Made by a program: the position numbers and the translations under genes
Source of the DNA: Bombardia bombarda
Lineage: Eukaryota > Ascomycota > Sordariomycetes > Sordariales > Lasiosphaeriaceae
Direction: 5' to 3'
Assembly: GCA_030512295.1 (NCBI GenBank)
Contig: JAULSR010000002.1
Location: 6,510,001 to 6,574,000 of the forward strand
DNA: 64,000 bases
Shown here: positions 1-10,143 of the stretch, in pieces
Layout: the number at the start of each line of letters is the position of its first letter
Numbering within the stretch: the stretch's first letter is position 1
The notes under the pieces: generated by a model
Databases searched by the model: none
Seen by the model: only the letters and a program-made list of their open reading frames with translations
What the model was told of the DNA's origin: nothing

Positions 1-1692
1 AGGCAGACGCCCGTTCGGGTACGGTGGCGATTGGGCAGGCTGGGCGCTGCAGTCGCAAGGGGTGACGGGGTGCTTTCCCTGCGTTCCCTGCTACCTAGTC
101 TAGTCGCGCGCTACGGCAGGTACGGCTGGCGGCCAGCAGATGAAATGGCCCTGAGTGGCTGGAGTGGCTCAGTGGGCAGACCCCGACACACCCCGTCGAC
201 CTCGAATGACAGACCTGAGTGGAAGACCTAACCCGGGCCAAGGGCGGCAGCTGGCCGCGGCTCTGGACGAATCGACAAGTTAGGAGCCAAGCCAGGTACA
301 ATCGTATAAGATCAATGGAAAGTGGTAGACATTTCGTATAACAAGACCATCACAAAGCAGTGAAAGCAACACACAACGGAATGATTGCACGGGGGAGGCT
401 CCCGAGACAAAAGAAAAGGCGAGGCAGGCAACCCCGACCAATGTTTTAATTGCTTCTGCAGACCAAAACGCGGAAATGGAAATGCATTGTCAAGGGTCCG
501 TGGACCTTCTGCATAAGGCCGGGCAATGTCCCGTTATGGACCTTTATTACATCTTTATCTCGAGGGCACGAGGCTTGTTTCCATGGCTTGCTTCCATGGC
601 TTCCTTTCTTTCCTCGCCTCTCTTTGACTTGACCATCGTGAATCCTCCCGGGAGCCTTCGAGATGGGAAGGTAACGAACCAAAACAAAATCCGTCCTGTT
701 TCATCAGGGGCAGTTCGGTATAAGGCCACAGCCATGATCCTCTTTCTGGCAGCGCTGGCAGGCAGCAGCAGGTGCCTGGCCGGAGTCTAGAAGCCTGGTC
801 GTCAAGTGCGGTTGCATTATCACTCACCTGCATATCCCCAGATCTGCTTTCCCGTTTGATACTCCCGTGCTCCGGGTAAAAACACTTGACGCGCCCCGTC
901 CCTTGATGAGGCTCGTACTTGGTACACACTACACACCACCTACCTACCGCCGTATGCATGCATGAGTGAGCTTTATCGTTACGAGTCAGCCCTCTGAGAG
1001 AAATAATCATCGATGGTGTTTTAGCTGTTTCGTCATGTTTTATACTCTCCGAAGCTCACAGCTCCATCCCTGCTGTCTCATTTCATAGAAATCTTCCCCT
1101 CATTAAACAAAACGACGCAGCTCAAATCTCAAATGTGCTAGAGAATATGTGGAGAATAGCCAAATCACACATCTAATGTACCTAGGTAGTTGGAGAGTGC
1201 AAAAGTTTCCATGTTTCTGGGTCAAGTTGGGGTCCAAAAGTCTGGCACCCATCCGACACGCCTAGAGCGATGTACATCCAAACACCTACCCAGGAAAGTT
1301 TTCTGTTACCAGGATATAGAGCGATCTATTTTGCCATACTAAAAATAAAGTTCACTCACAGTGGTATATCTTGTCGGGCAGTATCGATAACTATAAACTG
1401 TAGGAAGTTGCATTACATGTTAGCTGCACCTCAAGATCTCAAGAGGTGGTGATTTGTAGCAAGTGGAAGTGGCAAGTATTAATGTAAAATAGCTCTTGGG
1501 GTCAGACTTTTGGACCCCGACTGTATTTTGCAGTGTAATCTTTCTCTTGATTCTTGACAATCATCAAATCCCAATCCCAGAATGGTATCTCCTCGAGTAA
1601 CGCCCGGCACCCCGCCCGGCACCCAACCAAACGCCATACCAACCAAAGCCTGCTGATAAATAAAAAAAAACTGCATCGCTCCGACAATATCC
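1..1692. other. Intergenic, no supported gene
   Basis: No reading frame here resembles a known protein or shows a convincing exon structure; the open frames are short and overlap on both strands. The last part should hold the 3' untranslated region of the minus-strand SSU72 gene. A TAGGTAGT-type palindrome fragment occurs near 1182. Nothing else is visible. Confidence 0.6.
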
Positions 1693-2527
1693 TCAAAACC
1701 AAGCAAGAGTCCATGTTGAGGGGAGGTTTGGCCACCGCTCCTGCCACTCGGCCAGGACATCTGGAACCCGTTCATCGAAACCCGACCTGCCGAGGCCGGT
1801 TGCAGAGTCAAAGGCGGACGCTCCAATCTTGGCGCGCTCTTCTGATGCGACCTTGTTGAGGGAGTTTGCAAGATCAACCATGGCCTTGCCTCCGACGGAA
1901 GCCTCCTCGTGATTATCTTTGATATCAATGTTGATGACATGGACAGGTCTGTTGAGCGGCGAGCCTCGGCTGAGGAGATCATCAATCACGGCATCCCAGC
2001 AGCGTTCTTCACAGGTGACGACAATATCTGCGATGCCACCCTCCATGCCGTCACTCCCTTGGTCGTTCTTGTGTTCTACTCTGGGCCTCCCAATCTGCCA
2101 GTCTTGCCATCGCTCGGGGCCCCATTTCACCACGCGGTTCCGGTCCAGCATGTTAAGGAGCCCGTTCGCTCGGTACAGCCGTGGATCTTTGGCTTCAAGT
2201 TCTCGATAGATGCTATCGTACGAGGTTTCGTTGAATTTGTACACATTAGGCTCCGATATACTGGGTCCAGGCAGGCGGACCAAAGATCCTGTGCCAAAAG
2301 AGATCACGGGGAATTTCGCCTCAGCAAGGCGCAAATGACCTTCCATCGATCTGTTCAGTTTGTCAGTCTTGTCCTGGGCGGACGGGACTAACCCATGCAT
2401 GTCGGCCTTACCTGTTCTGATTACTGGCGCAGACAGTGCAGAACTTGAGCTTGTATTCGCCCGCGTCCTCGCGCTGGCCATTCTGTGCCGCGCCGGACGA
2501 ACTCGCGTCTCCATTTGGGTGCTCCAT
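1693..2527 (-). CDS. ssu72: RNA polymerase II CTD phosphatase SSU72
   Basis: Two exons, 2527-2412 and 2350-1693, with a 61-nt GT-AG intron, give 257 residues, close to the usual fungal length. SSU72 is a Cys-based phosphatase that removes phosphate from Ser5 (and Ser7) of the RNA polymerase II C-terminal domain and works with the 3'-end processing machinery in the nucleus. The signature CTVCASNQNRSMEGH spans the splice junction: Cys33 and Arg39 form the CX5R catalytic loop, and the Arg codon itself is split by the intron. The C-terminus ends in the typical WQERWPNLPSTWTLAWF. The start at 2527 is the first in-frame ATG before the active site. A longer open frame running to 2616 in another frame is an artefact of reading through the intron. 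The gene faces away from the Nbp2-like gene across a long gap. Identification is secure. Confidence 0.96.
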
Positions 2528-4904
2528 GATTGAAAGGGACAAGCGCAGTTGAGATGAATTAGAGCTGGTGAGGAGTAGCAAGTGTGATGGGCTAGGTTGG
2601 CCGTGGCCGATTTCACATGCTACAGGTGAACACCGCGTAGCTAGACGCTAGGGGTTAGCGATGCAATCCTCGAAATCCCACAAGGCAAGAAATATCAATT
2701 TGATATGTATATCAGAAAAGCGTAATAATGTTTATCATCAACCGCCAGCATAAAGCTGGCGTAAGACAGCTCCAATATAAGGGTTCATCATGTAAATGGG
2801 CAAAGGAAGGCGATAGGAAAAAAGAAAGGAGGTGTTTACCTGCTTAGCAATAGCGAGAGAGAGAGGACGAGCTGACCATATATAGTTCTGCTCGAGAAGC
2901 CTACGCCAACACCCGGTATTGTTTGGGTGTTTTGCGGAAATCCAAACGGATTGCTCGTCTTGGTTAAAAGTTGGAAATGGAGGATGTTTTGCGCAAAAGC
3001 CTTTTTGATGGTAGGTAGCGAGCAAAGTACTGCCACGCGTCACCGCACTTGACCCCAATGGCCCCACCTGCCCACTTGTGAGTTGTGACTTCCGAGTGGT
3101 TCGAGCTTGCTGCCCCTCAGCAATCCATTGAGTTTGGTTGGGCCACTGAGGTATTCAGTCCCACGACCTTCCTGGCTGCCTGATAGTAGCAGCCTCCCTT
3201 ACTTCTGGATGGAGGTTAATTCATCGATTGGCAAACCACAATTCAGGGAAACGTGGCTTCCAGGTTGTGCGGTCCAAGAATAGCTTAGGATGTCACCTTG
3301 ATTGTCGGGCTCTCTGTCTGGCCAGGTAACCTAGATTAGCAGCCATATTCATCATTCATTCGAACTGGCGCAACTCCCTCTCAGTGTACTGATACCTTAC
3401 CAAAATCATTTACATGACCGTCTGTTCTATCACTTTTAAGCACTGCTTTGTCACGCCCGCAGCCGCGAGGGAACATTGGACCAGTGGAAATGGCAGGCGC
3501 CACCTCGCCTTAGCAAAAGTACCTGGGATACCTAATCTATCACGGTGGTCCCCCCGTCGCTCCTGCTATTGCACCCAGTTAGCTAGGCTGTTTCAGATTT
3601 CCCCCTGGTACTACCTTGGCCACGACGTACCCACCCAGCACGCAGTATTGCTATTTTGCTTGGAGGGGTCTATGAACCACACTTGGTGCTACGTATAACG
3701 CCTTTCATGTTTCTTATTATACTGTCGACAGCGAGGACATCCCCAATCAGAGACGCAGCATGCCGATGGTGTTTGTCAAACGAGGACGGACAATAATACC
3801 TGCCTTGACTCCTGGGCCACCAAGGTCACCAAGTGATGAAAGTATGGAACCAAGGGCATCATAGCACAGCAAGGAGGTGTCACTAACTGTTTGTAGTACA
3901 GGTGAACAATCACATTCTGACCAAGACTCGGAGGTCCAAGTGATTGCCAACAGCATACCTGTCTGCACAAAGGAGGGCTTTGACCTACGGCGGAACTTGA
4001 GAGCAGTCTGCGGGTCTTTTTTGAACCTGGGCTGCCCGCGTCTCTATTCGCCATCAAAGACAGAGCCCGCATGGTGCAGAGTGCAGACAGCCCAGGACGG
4101 ACTGGACGAACGACCTACGATTTGCTGGACAGGGCCTTAGTTTAGCTACAGTGTGCCGCCGCAGCGCGCTTATTAGCTGCGCCGCCAGCCGCCCATCCGT
4201 CATTCACAGTCTGTAGGGCCCCCCTCCCCGCCACCTGAACCATCCGCTGAACCTGGGAAACTCCCACGGTCCACCACCTAGACTACTAGTAACCTGCCTC
4301 CATCCTCAGGTTCACTACCTTACTCGACGGGACTCGGAAGATACTCTCACCTGTTTTCGGCCAATTGCCCGGGTCGCTTTCAAAGCTACCTATTTCCTCG
4401 CTGCAAACCCAAAATCCTGCAGTCCGCCGCGGACGCCCTCGGCCGCCATTTTAGATGATTTGTTTTGCTGTGGACACATAAGTCGCATCGATCGTGAACC
4501 CCCGTGGACTCAGAGACTTCTCGCTAAGGGTAGCCTTGCCTCGCCTCGAGGTGCCCACCGTCTCATCTCCGCAAGCTGGCCAGCTAGGAAAGGCGGCTCC
4601 GTTGAACAACCTGACAAGCCTGTCTTGCTGAACCCTCGAAGTGGGAGAGCAAGTGGGAAGAGTGGAAGATCCAGGTGCGAGCGACCGAACCTACGGGAGT
4701 CGAGGGTCCCGGTCGAAACGCCTGCCCCCTCCCAATCCCCCCCGTATTTTATTTCTTTTTGGCGCTGAAGCGGTGACGACCACCGGCGCCCTCGCCCTGG
4801 GCGGATACCTAGGTAGCTGCCCCTGTGGATCTCGCAAGCGCAAACGGGCAGGGCAGCACCAGGCAAGCCATCCGCTAGCTCTCCCCCTCTAGCGACCCTC
4901 GAAA
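2528..4904. other. Long divergent intergenic region SSU72 / Nbp2-like
   Basis: This 2.4-kb gap lies between two divergent starts and should contain both promoters and a long 5' leader for the plus-strand gene. The open frames in it are short, lack recognisable domains and overlap on both strands. I see no RNA gene and no mobile element. Confidence 0.6.
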
Positions 4905-6509
4905 ATGACGGCGATCATGTCGCCAGGCTCGTCTCCAGCGACCTCGCCGCCCGCCATCTCCCCGTCGGCCTCGAACTCGGCGCACCCCGCACTCCCGCCC
5001 TTGATAACCTCGCCGCCGGCACGCAGAAGCACACTACCGCGCCCAATGTCGTACGCCTCCAAGAACCGCCTGTCGCAGTACTCGACCGCCTCAATTCCCT
5101 CTCGATCACGCCCGCCGTCCCACATATTCCCCCTCTTCCCCTCGAGCCTCCCTTACACCCTCGTCCGAGACTTTGCCTACCCCGTCGCCCACCCTCTGCA
5201 CTATGGACCGCCTCCAGAACCTTCACGCCCGCCGTCGGGCATGATCACGCCCGCGAGCGAGCAGCGCCGTCTATCCGACCCTCCAATATCATGGGACAGC
5301 AAGATGAGCTGGGAGTGGGGTGTCGAGGGCGGCTCTACTGGCAGGGCGGGCGACCTGCCCCCGATCCAGTTCGCCGACGGGCCCCCGTGGAGCGAGGACG
5401 AGGATCTGCAGAGCCCCGTTGTCAGCTCGCGGCACAGAAAACACAAGTCGTCGTCAAGTACGTTTGGCCACGGGCGCAACCGGAGCGGGCGCGACGGCCA
5501 GACGGGCCACGCCGGTTCGATCCTGAACCCGGACAACTACGATCGCGAAAGGGGTTTCTACGTCGGCACGAGCGGCGACGGCAGCGAGCGGTACTACATC
5601 AACGAAGGAGGCGAGGCTAACGGCCCTGGCGGCGAATACGTCACCTATCCGGCGGACCAGGCGCGACACCCGGGCGACGCATACCAAATCGCCGAGCAGC
5701 AACCACGCCAGTATGTGGATCCGGACGCCGCCTACGACTCGGAGGATTCGAGCCCGGGCTCTTCTCCGGAGTACCCCGAAGCGGACCAGTCTAGATACTC
5801 GAGGGATTACCAGTTTACTATCACGTCGCCCGACGAGGAGATGCACGGTAAGGCAGTGGCCTTGTTCGACTTTGAGCGCGAGAACGAGAATGAGCTGCCG
5901 CTTGTGGAGGGTCAGATTATCTTGGTGTCCTACAGGCATGGACAGGGATGGCTGGTTGCCGAAGACCCGAAAACCCAAGAGAGCGGGCTCGTCCCGGAGG
6001 AGTACGTCCGGCTCCTGCGAGACATTGAGGGCGGCATGAACAGCCTGACCGGCCAGCTTAATGAAAGTCCGGTGAGCCCCAACGACGCCGGGACACCGAC
6101 CCAAGCAGAACACAGCTTCGGTCACACGCCTACCCCCAGCACCGCGGGCCAGTCCAACGGATATCACCAGCCTATAGTTTCAACTTTTTCAACGTCCAGC
6201 AAAGACCTAGACCCCTATCCACAGCACCTCCTGGGCACCCAGGCTGGCCAGGCCCCACCGCAAGTCGTCCATTATCACGGACAACGGGGCGGCAGCCAGG
6301 CCAACACACCCACAGTCCTAGTCCACCAGGATTTGGGTGTATTGGGGAAGAAGGGCGACCAGCCTCTGGAGACACTTCCTGATGCAAAGATGGAGTCGCC
6401 CACGAGTCCGGTAGAAGAAGGAGACGAAGAAGAAGAAGAAGAAGAAGAAGAAGAAGAAGAAGAAGGGGGCGACTCCAAGAAGAAGAAGACGGACGACGCG
6501 GACAGGTGA
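4905..6509 (+). CDS. nbp2: Nbp2-like SH3-domain adaptor protein
   Basis: Intronless 534-residue frame from ATG at 4905. Residues about 1-290 are Ser/Pro-rich and probably disordered. A single SH3 domain lies at about 313-372, with the ALFDF motif (ALYDF class), LPLVEGQII, GWLVAED and GLVPEEYV in order. The tail is Ser/Thr/Pro-rich and ends in a polyglutamate run at about 506-520 followed by a basic/acidic end. In yeast, Nbp2 is an SH3 adaptor that recruits a PP2C phosphatase to MAP-kinase cascades (HOG and cell-wall pathways) and binds Nap1; the same role is inferred here from the domain layout. The poly-E run is encoded by a pure GAA tract and may vary in length between strains. It could be another SH3 adaptor of similar shape; SH3 assignment is sure, orthology moderately sure. 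Confidence 0.8.
   Translation: MTAIMSPGSSPATSPPAISPSASNSAHPALPPLITSPPARRSTLPRPMSYASKNRLSQYSTASIPSRSRPPSHIFPLFPSSLPYTLVRDFAYPVAHPLHYGPPPEPSRPPSGMITPASEQRRLSDPPISWDSKMSWEWGVEGGSTGRAGDLPPIQFADGPPWSEDEDLQSPVVSSRHRKHKSSSSTFGHGRNRSGRDGQTGHAGSILNPDNYDRERGFYVGTSGDGSERYYINEGGEANGPGGEYVTYPADQARHPGDAYQIAEQQPRQYVDPDAAYDSEDSSPGSSPEYPEADQSRYSRDYQFTITSPDEEMHGKAVALFDFERENENELPLVEGQIILVSYRHGQGWLVAEDPKTQESGLVPEEYVRLLRDIEGGMNSLTGQLNESPVSPNDAGTPTQAEHSFGHTPTPSTAGQSNGYHQPIVSTFSTSSKDLDPYPQHLLGTQAGQAPPQVVHYHGQRGGSQANTPTVLVHQDLGVLGKKGDQPLETLPDAKMESPTSPVEEGDEEEEEEEEEEEEEGGDSKKKKTDDADR
6418..6466 (+). repeat. (GAA)n tract coding polyglutamate
   Basis: Nearly pure GAA trinucleotide run inside the C-terminal coding part of the Nbp2-like gene. 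The complementary strand is all TTC, so this is a homopurine/homopyrimidine tract. Confidence 0.9.
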
Positions 6510-7063
6510 CAGATACAAGTGCGATTTCGGGTACCTGCATCAGCTGAATACACACACCTAACGAGGAGAGAGAAACGCATCTTGGACGAGCCCGCCGCCG
6601 GGATATGTACTAACACATGATGTAGTGGCGGTGGAAAGAAGGCAAGAGGAAGCGAGAGAAGCAAGGAGAAGGGCCGGAGGAGCGTTCTTATCTTGGCGGG
6701 GTAAATCACCCAATCATGTTTTCATGTCGTCTTTTGTTTTAGACCCATCCCCCCATGCCATTCTCATACCACCTGAATTTGGTCTGGCCTAGACTGGACT
6801 GGTTAGCAACTAGGGAGAGAGAAGAGAAGGCGAAAGCTGGCGTTTGTTTGAGCTTCGTGCTGCTATGATGATGAGAAGGAAGGGAAGGAAAAAGAGGGAG
6901 AAGAAGATGAAGAAGAGGAAAAAGCAATGAAAGACGATGGGGAGGCAGCACGCGCAAAGAGAGGACGGGCTTCCTTCTTTTTTTTAAGAGAAAGAGATAT
7001 TGGCAGCTCGAGGCTCGAATTTACAAAGACCCCCCAACCACGCTACGCACGGCTGTTCCTATA

Positions 7064-7119
<56 letters not shown>

Positions 7120-8319
7120 CGATCAGATTCTCTTGGCCCGTGAGTCTGAGCGGGCTCGCTTGGCCACTTGGCTTTGGCTCTGGCTTTGGCTTGGCTTAAA
7201 CTTGGCTTTGGCTTGTGGCTTGCTTTACAAGGCGAGGTGTCTCAAACAACGGGCAGAAGGGGGGGGTTTTGCTGGCTGGCTGGCTAGCTTTGATTTTTGT
7301 TCTCCTTTTTGGGTTTTTTTTATTCTCTTCTATTCCTTCGTTTGCATGGGCACAGGTGTGGGGAAACGGGCGGGCGGGGGTTGGTGTGTGATGAATCTGG
7401 ATGAATGGTGTTTATTGCATCTTTGTGTTTTGGGTTTTGTGCTGCGCGTTGGTTGTTGTTGGCGGGGAGGAAGGAAGGGTTTGGTTGAGCATTGCTTCAG
7501 TACACTGAGCTATTTATTGCCGTTCCGCGATCGAGAGGGTAGGGGGCAGGGGAAAGGGGACGAGGCGGTTAAAAGAGCATAGGAAAAAGAAGAAGAACTT
7601 TTTTCTTTTATTTTTATGTGTTCTTACGCGTGATGTTCAATTACTTTCGTGATTCTTGGTTTTTGGCATTGAAAGAAACGCGTAGACTTCATACTACCTC
7701 GCTGGTTCTCCCGAGTTGTATGGCAATGGATCCTGCTTTGCGTGTAGAATAATGGACAATCCACAAGATCCTTGTTAGATGTCTTGATGAGACCTCTCTA
7801 TAACCATGCCTCAGCTAGGTGTTCATCTCCGGGTTACTTGCTGCCATTTCATGGTGCCTGAGAGTCATTAGGTATTATTTTATAAGAAAAATGGACAAAA
7901 TAAAACGCAATGTCACCAACAATCAACAAATACCTAATCGACGGTAGATTTCCGTCTATGCGTCATTGTTGTCAAGTTTGAGTGGCTTCCTCATCCCCAA
8001 ATGGCGAATGGCGACTGCCCACCCTGAACCCTGAAGCGCGACTCCCCATGACATGACGTAACCCCAGACGATCCCAGCAAGCACGGTCCTGCCGGCCGGA
8101 AAAGGTACGACCAAGCTTATCAAGCATCCCCGGACGACGGCTTGCGACCAAAAAGATTGAACGAAATAGATCCGATTCCCCGCCGAATAGTAAGTGTGCC
8201 TGCTCCCCTCTACCTCCAATTATACCCACATCTCCTAGACATTCGTTCGTTGACAAAACCCAATTGACCCGCCAAGAAGCCTCTCCCCGTCCCGTCCAGC
8301 TCCCGCATATCCCGACATC
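6510..8319. other. Intergenic, low-complexity 3' flank and MCR1 promoter
   Basis: The first part is purine-rich (GAGGAAGAAGG-like), then comes a CA microsatellite, then a G/T-rich stretch with repeated TTGGCTTTGGC. The final 300 bases should be the MCR1 promoter and 5' leader. No supported coding frame. Confidence 0.6.
7071..7116. repeat. (CA)n microsatellite
   Basis: About 23 uninterrupted CA dinucleotides in the gap after the Nbp2-like gene. Such tracts can form Z-DNA and are usually length-polymorphic. Confidence 0.97.
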
Positions 8320-9684
8320 ATGAGCGTGTTTGTTGCCAGCAGGTCTGCCTTCAGGGCCGCCGCCCCCGTCAAGCGGGTGAGTCTAGTTTGTTTTCTTTAA
8401 CATGAGGCCGGGATCGGCCCATTGAGAAGATGAAGCATCGTGCAATGCAGCGCATTGCACCGCGCATTGTTCCTTGCCCTTTTATTTCGGCTGCTTCATG
8501 CAAGGGGAAAGCATATTGTTACCGGGCGATCCTCTCTTTGCTCGCCAGTCTGTGCGATGGCGCAAAGTCAATTGCTGCCACAGGCGGAAAGAAGAAGAAG
8601 AAGAAGAAGAAGAAGAAGAAGAAGAAGAAGAAGAAGCCGGATGCTGACATGAAGCTCATTTTCACAGCAATTCGCCCGCCGCTATGCCACCGAGGGGCAG
8701 CCCACACCCCCTACCCCTACTCCTACCCCTACCACAGAGGCCAAGAAGGGCAGCAACGCCATTCCCTACTCATTGGCTGCTCTCGCCCTAGGCGGTGCCG
8801 CATACTACTTCCTCGCCGGCACGCCCGCGGCGAAGAAGGCCGAGGCCAACGTCAAGTCGGCGGCAGGCGCCGCGGCGGCCAAGGTGCCCGGCGTCGCCGC
8901 CAAGAAGGCCTTCACGGGCGGCGAGCAGGGCTGGGTCAGCCTGCTGCTCGAGGACGTCGAGACTGTCAACCATAACACCAAGCGCTTCCGCTTCAAGCTC
9001 CCCGAGGACGACATGGTCTCTGGCCTCGAGGTCGCCAGCGCCGTCCTGGCCAAGTTCAAGCCCACCGACGCCGACAAGCCCGTCCTCCGCCCCTATACCC
9101 CCATCAACGACGAGGACGCCACCGGCTACCTCGACCTCCTGGTCAAGAAGTACCCCAACGGCCCCATGAGCACCCACTTCCACGACATGGCCCCCGGCCA
9201 GCGCCTCGACATCAAGGGCCCCCTCCCCAAGTACCCCTGGTCGCCCAACAAGCACCAGCACATCGCCCTCATCGCCGGCGGCACCGGAATCACCCCCATG
9301 TTCCAGCTCTGCCGCGCCATCTTCAACAACCCCGAGGACAAGACCAAGGTGACGCTCGTCTTTGGCAACGTGACCGAGGAGGACATCCTCCTCAAGAAGG
9401 AGCTCGCCTCGCTCGAGAACACGTACCCCCAGCGCTTCCGCGCCTTTTATGTGCTCGACAAGGCGCCCAAGGAGTGGGCCGGCGGCAAGGGCTTCATCAC
9501 GCAGGAGCTGCTCAAGACGGTCCTGCCCGAGCCCAAGACGGACAACATCAAGGTCTTTGTCTGCGGCCCCCCGCCCATGATGAACGCCATCTCGGGCAAC
9601 AAGAAGAGCCCCAGGGACCAGGGCGAGCTGGCCGGTGTGTTGAAGGAGCTGGGCTATACGCCTGAGCAGGTGTACAAGTTTTAA
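8320..9684 (+). CDS. mcr1: NADH-cytochrome b5 reductase 2, mitochondrial
   Basis: Two exons, 8320-8376 and 8668-9684, joined in phase 0 by a 291-nt intron, give 357 residues. MCR1 transfers electrons from NADH through FAD to cytochrome b5 or other acceptors and sits in the outer membrane and intermembrane space of mitochondria. The N-terminus is a basic presequence (MSVFVASRSAFRAAAPVKR, then QFARRYATE), followed by a short Pro/Thr linker and one hydrophobic segment around 53-69 that fits the stop-transfer anchor. FAD-binding RPYT is at about 160, NADH-binding GGTGITPM at about 223 and CGPPPMM at about 318; the end VYKF is typical. The start at 8320 is chosen because exon 1 supplies the presequence; the second exon alone has no suitable ATG. 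The intron is long for this locus and contains a pure AAG tract close to its acceptor. Confidence 0.95.
8588..8636 (+). repeat. (AAG)n tract inside the MCR1 intron
   Basis: About 16 AAG units, ending 31 nt before the TTCACAG acceptor, exactly where a fungal branch site and pyrimidine tract would be expected. The tract reads as an open frame on both strands but is not coding. Confidence 0.9.
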
Positions 9685-10143
9685 GGAGGGAGATGGTTTT
9701 TTGGGCTTGGTTTTGCTGGAGCGCGGGAAAGGGTAGTTAGGTAGCTAGCGTGTTTGTTGTAAGGTTTTAAAGCACGCATCGACGGCATCAGCCTTTCTTT
9801 ATTTCTACAGCTGGCTTTTGGCGGGGTACCCCTTTTTTTCTTCACCAAAGGGGGGATGTATTCTAAATGCAGAGCACAATAAAAGCAATCGATAAATGGC
9901 TTGTGTTTTCTTTATAAATGTGAATCACCTGGTCATTACTTTGAGAACCGATGAGCTTGACATGCAGTGAAACAATGCTTCCAAGTTTAATCATACAAGT
10001 GCAGAATGGGTCTTTTGTGAAGAGATTTAACAAAGTTGCGCCATGCTGAAAAAGACCAACCATATCCCATATCCCATATCCTTCCAACCAGGCCCCTCTT
10101 ACCCAACCCCCCTTCTTTATCATGTTTATTTTATACCCTCCCA
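9685..10143. other. Convergent 3' flanks
   Basis: A 459-nt gap between the MCR1 stop and the stop of the minus-strand transcription factor. It holds the two 3' untranslated regions; an AATAAAA-like signal occurs near 9878 on the plus strand. Confidence 0.5.

Noticed and set aside
555..1010. 151-residue minus-strand frame in the left intergenic region
   Set aside because: No domain, no credible splicing, and overlapping frames on the other strand of similar quality.
5454..6167. 237-residue minus-strand open frame
   Set aside because: Exactly opposite the SH3-coding part of the Nbp2-like gene, with no recognisable domain.
8430..8975. 181-residue plus-strand frame with polylysine
   Set aside because: Runs through the AAG tract of the MCR1 intron and then the wrong frame of exon 2.
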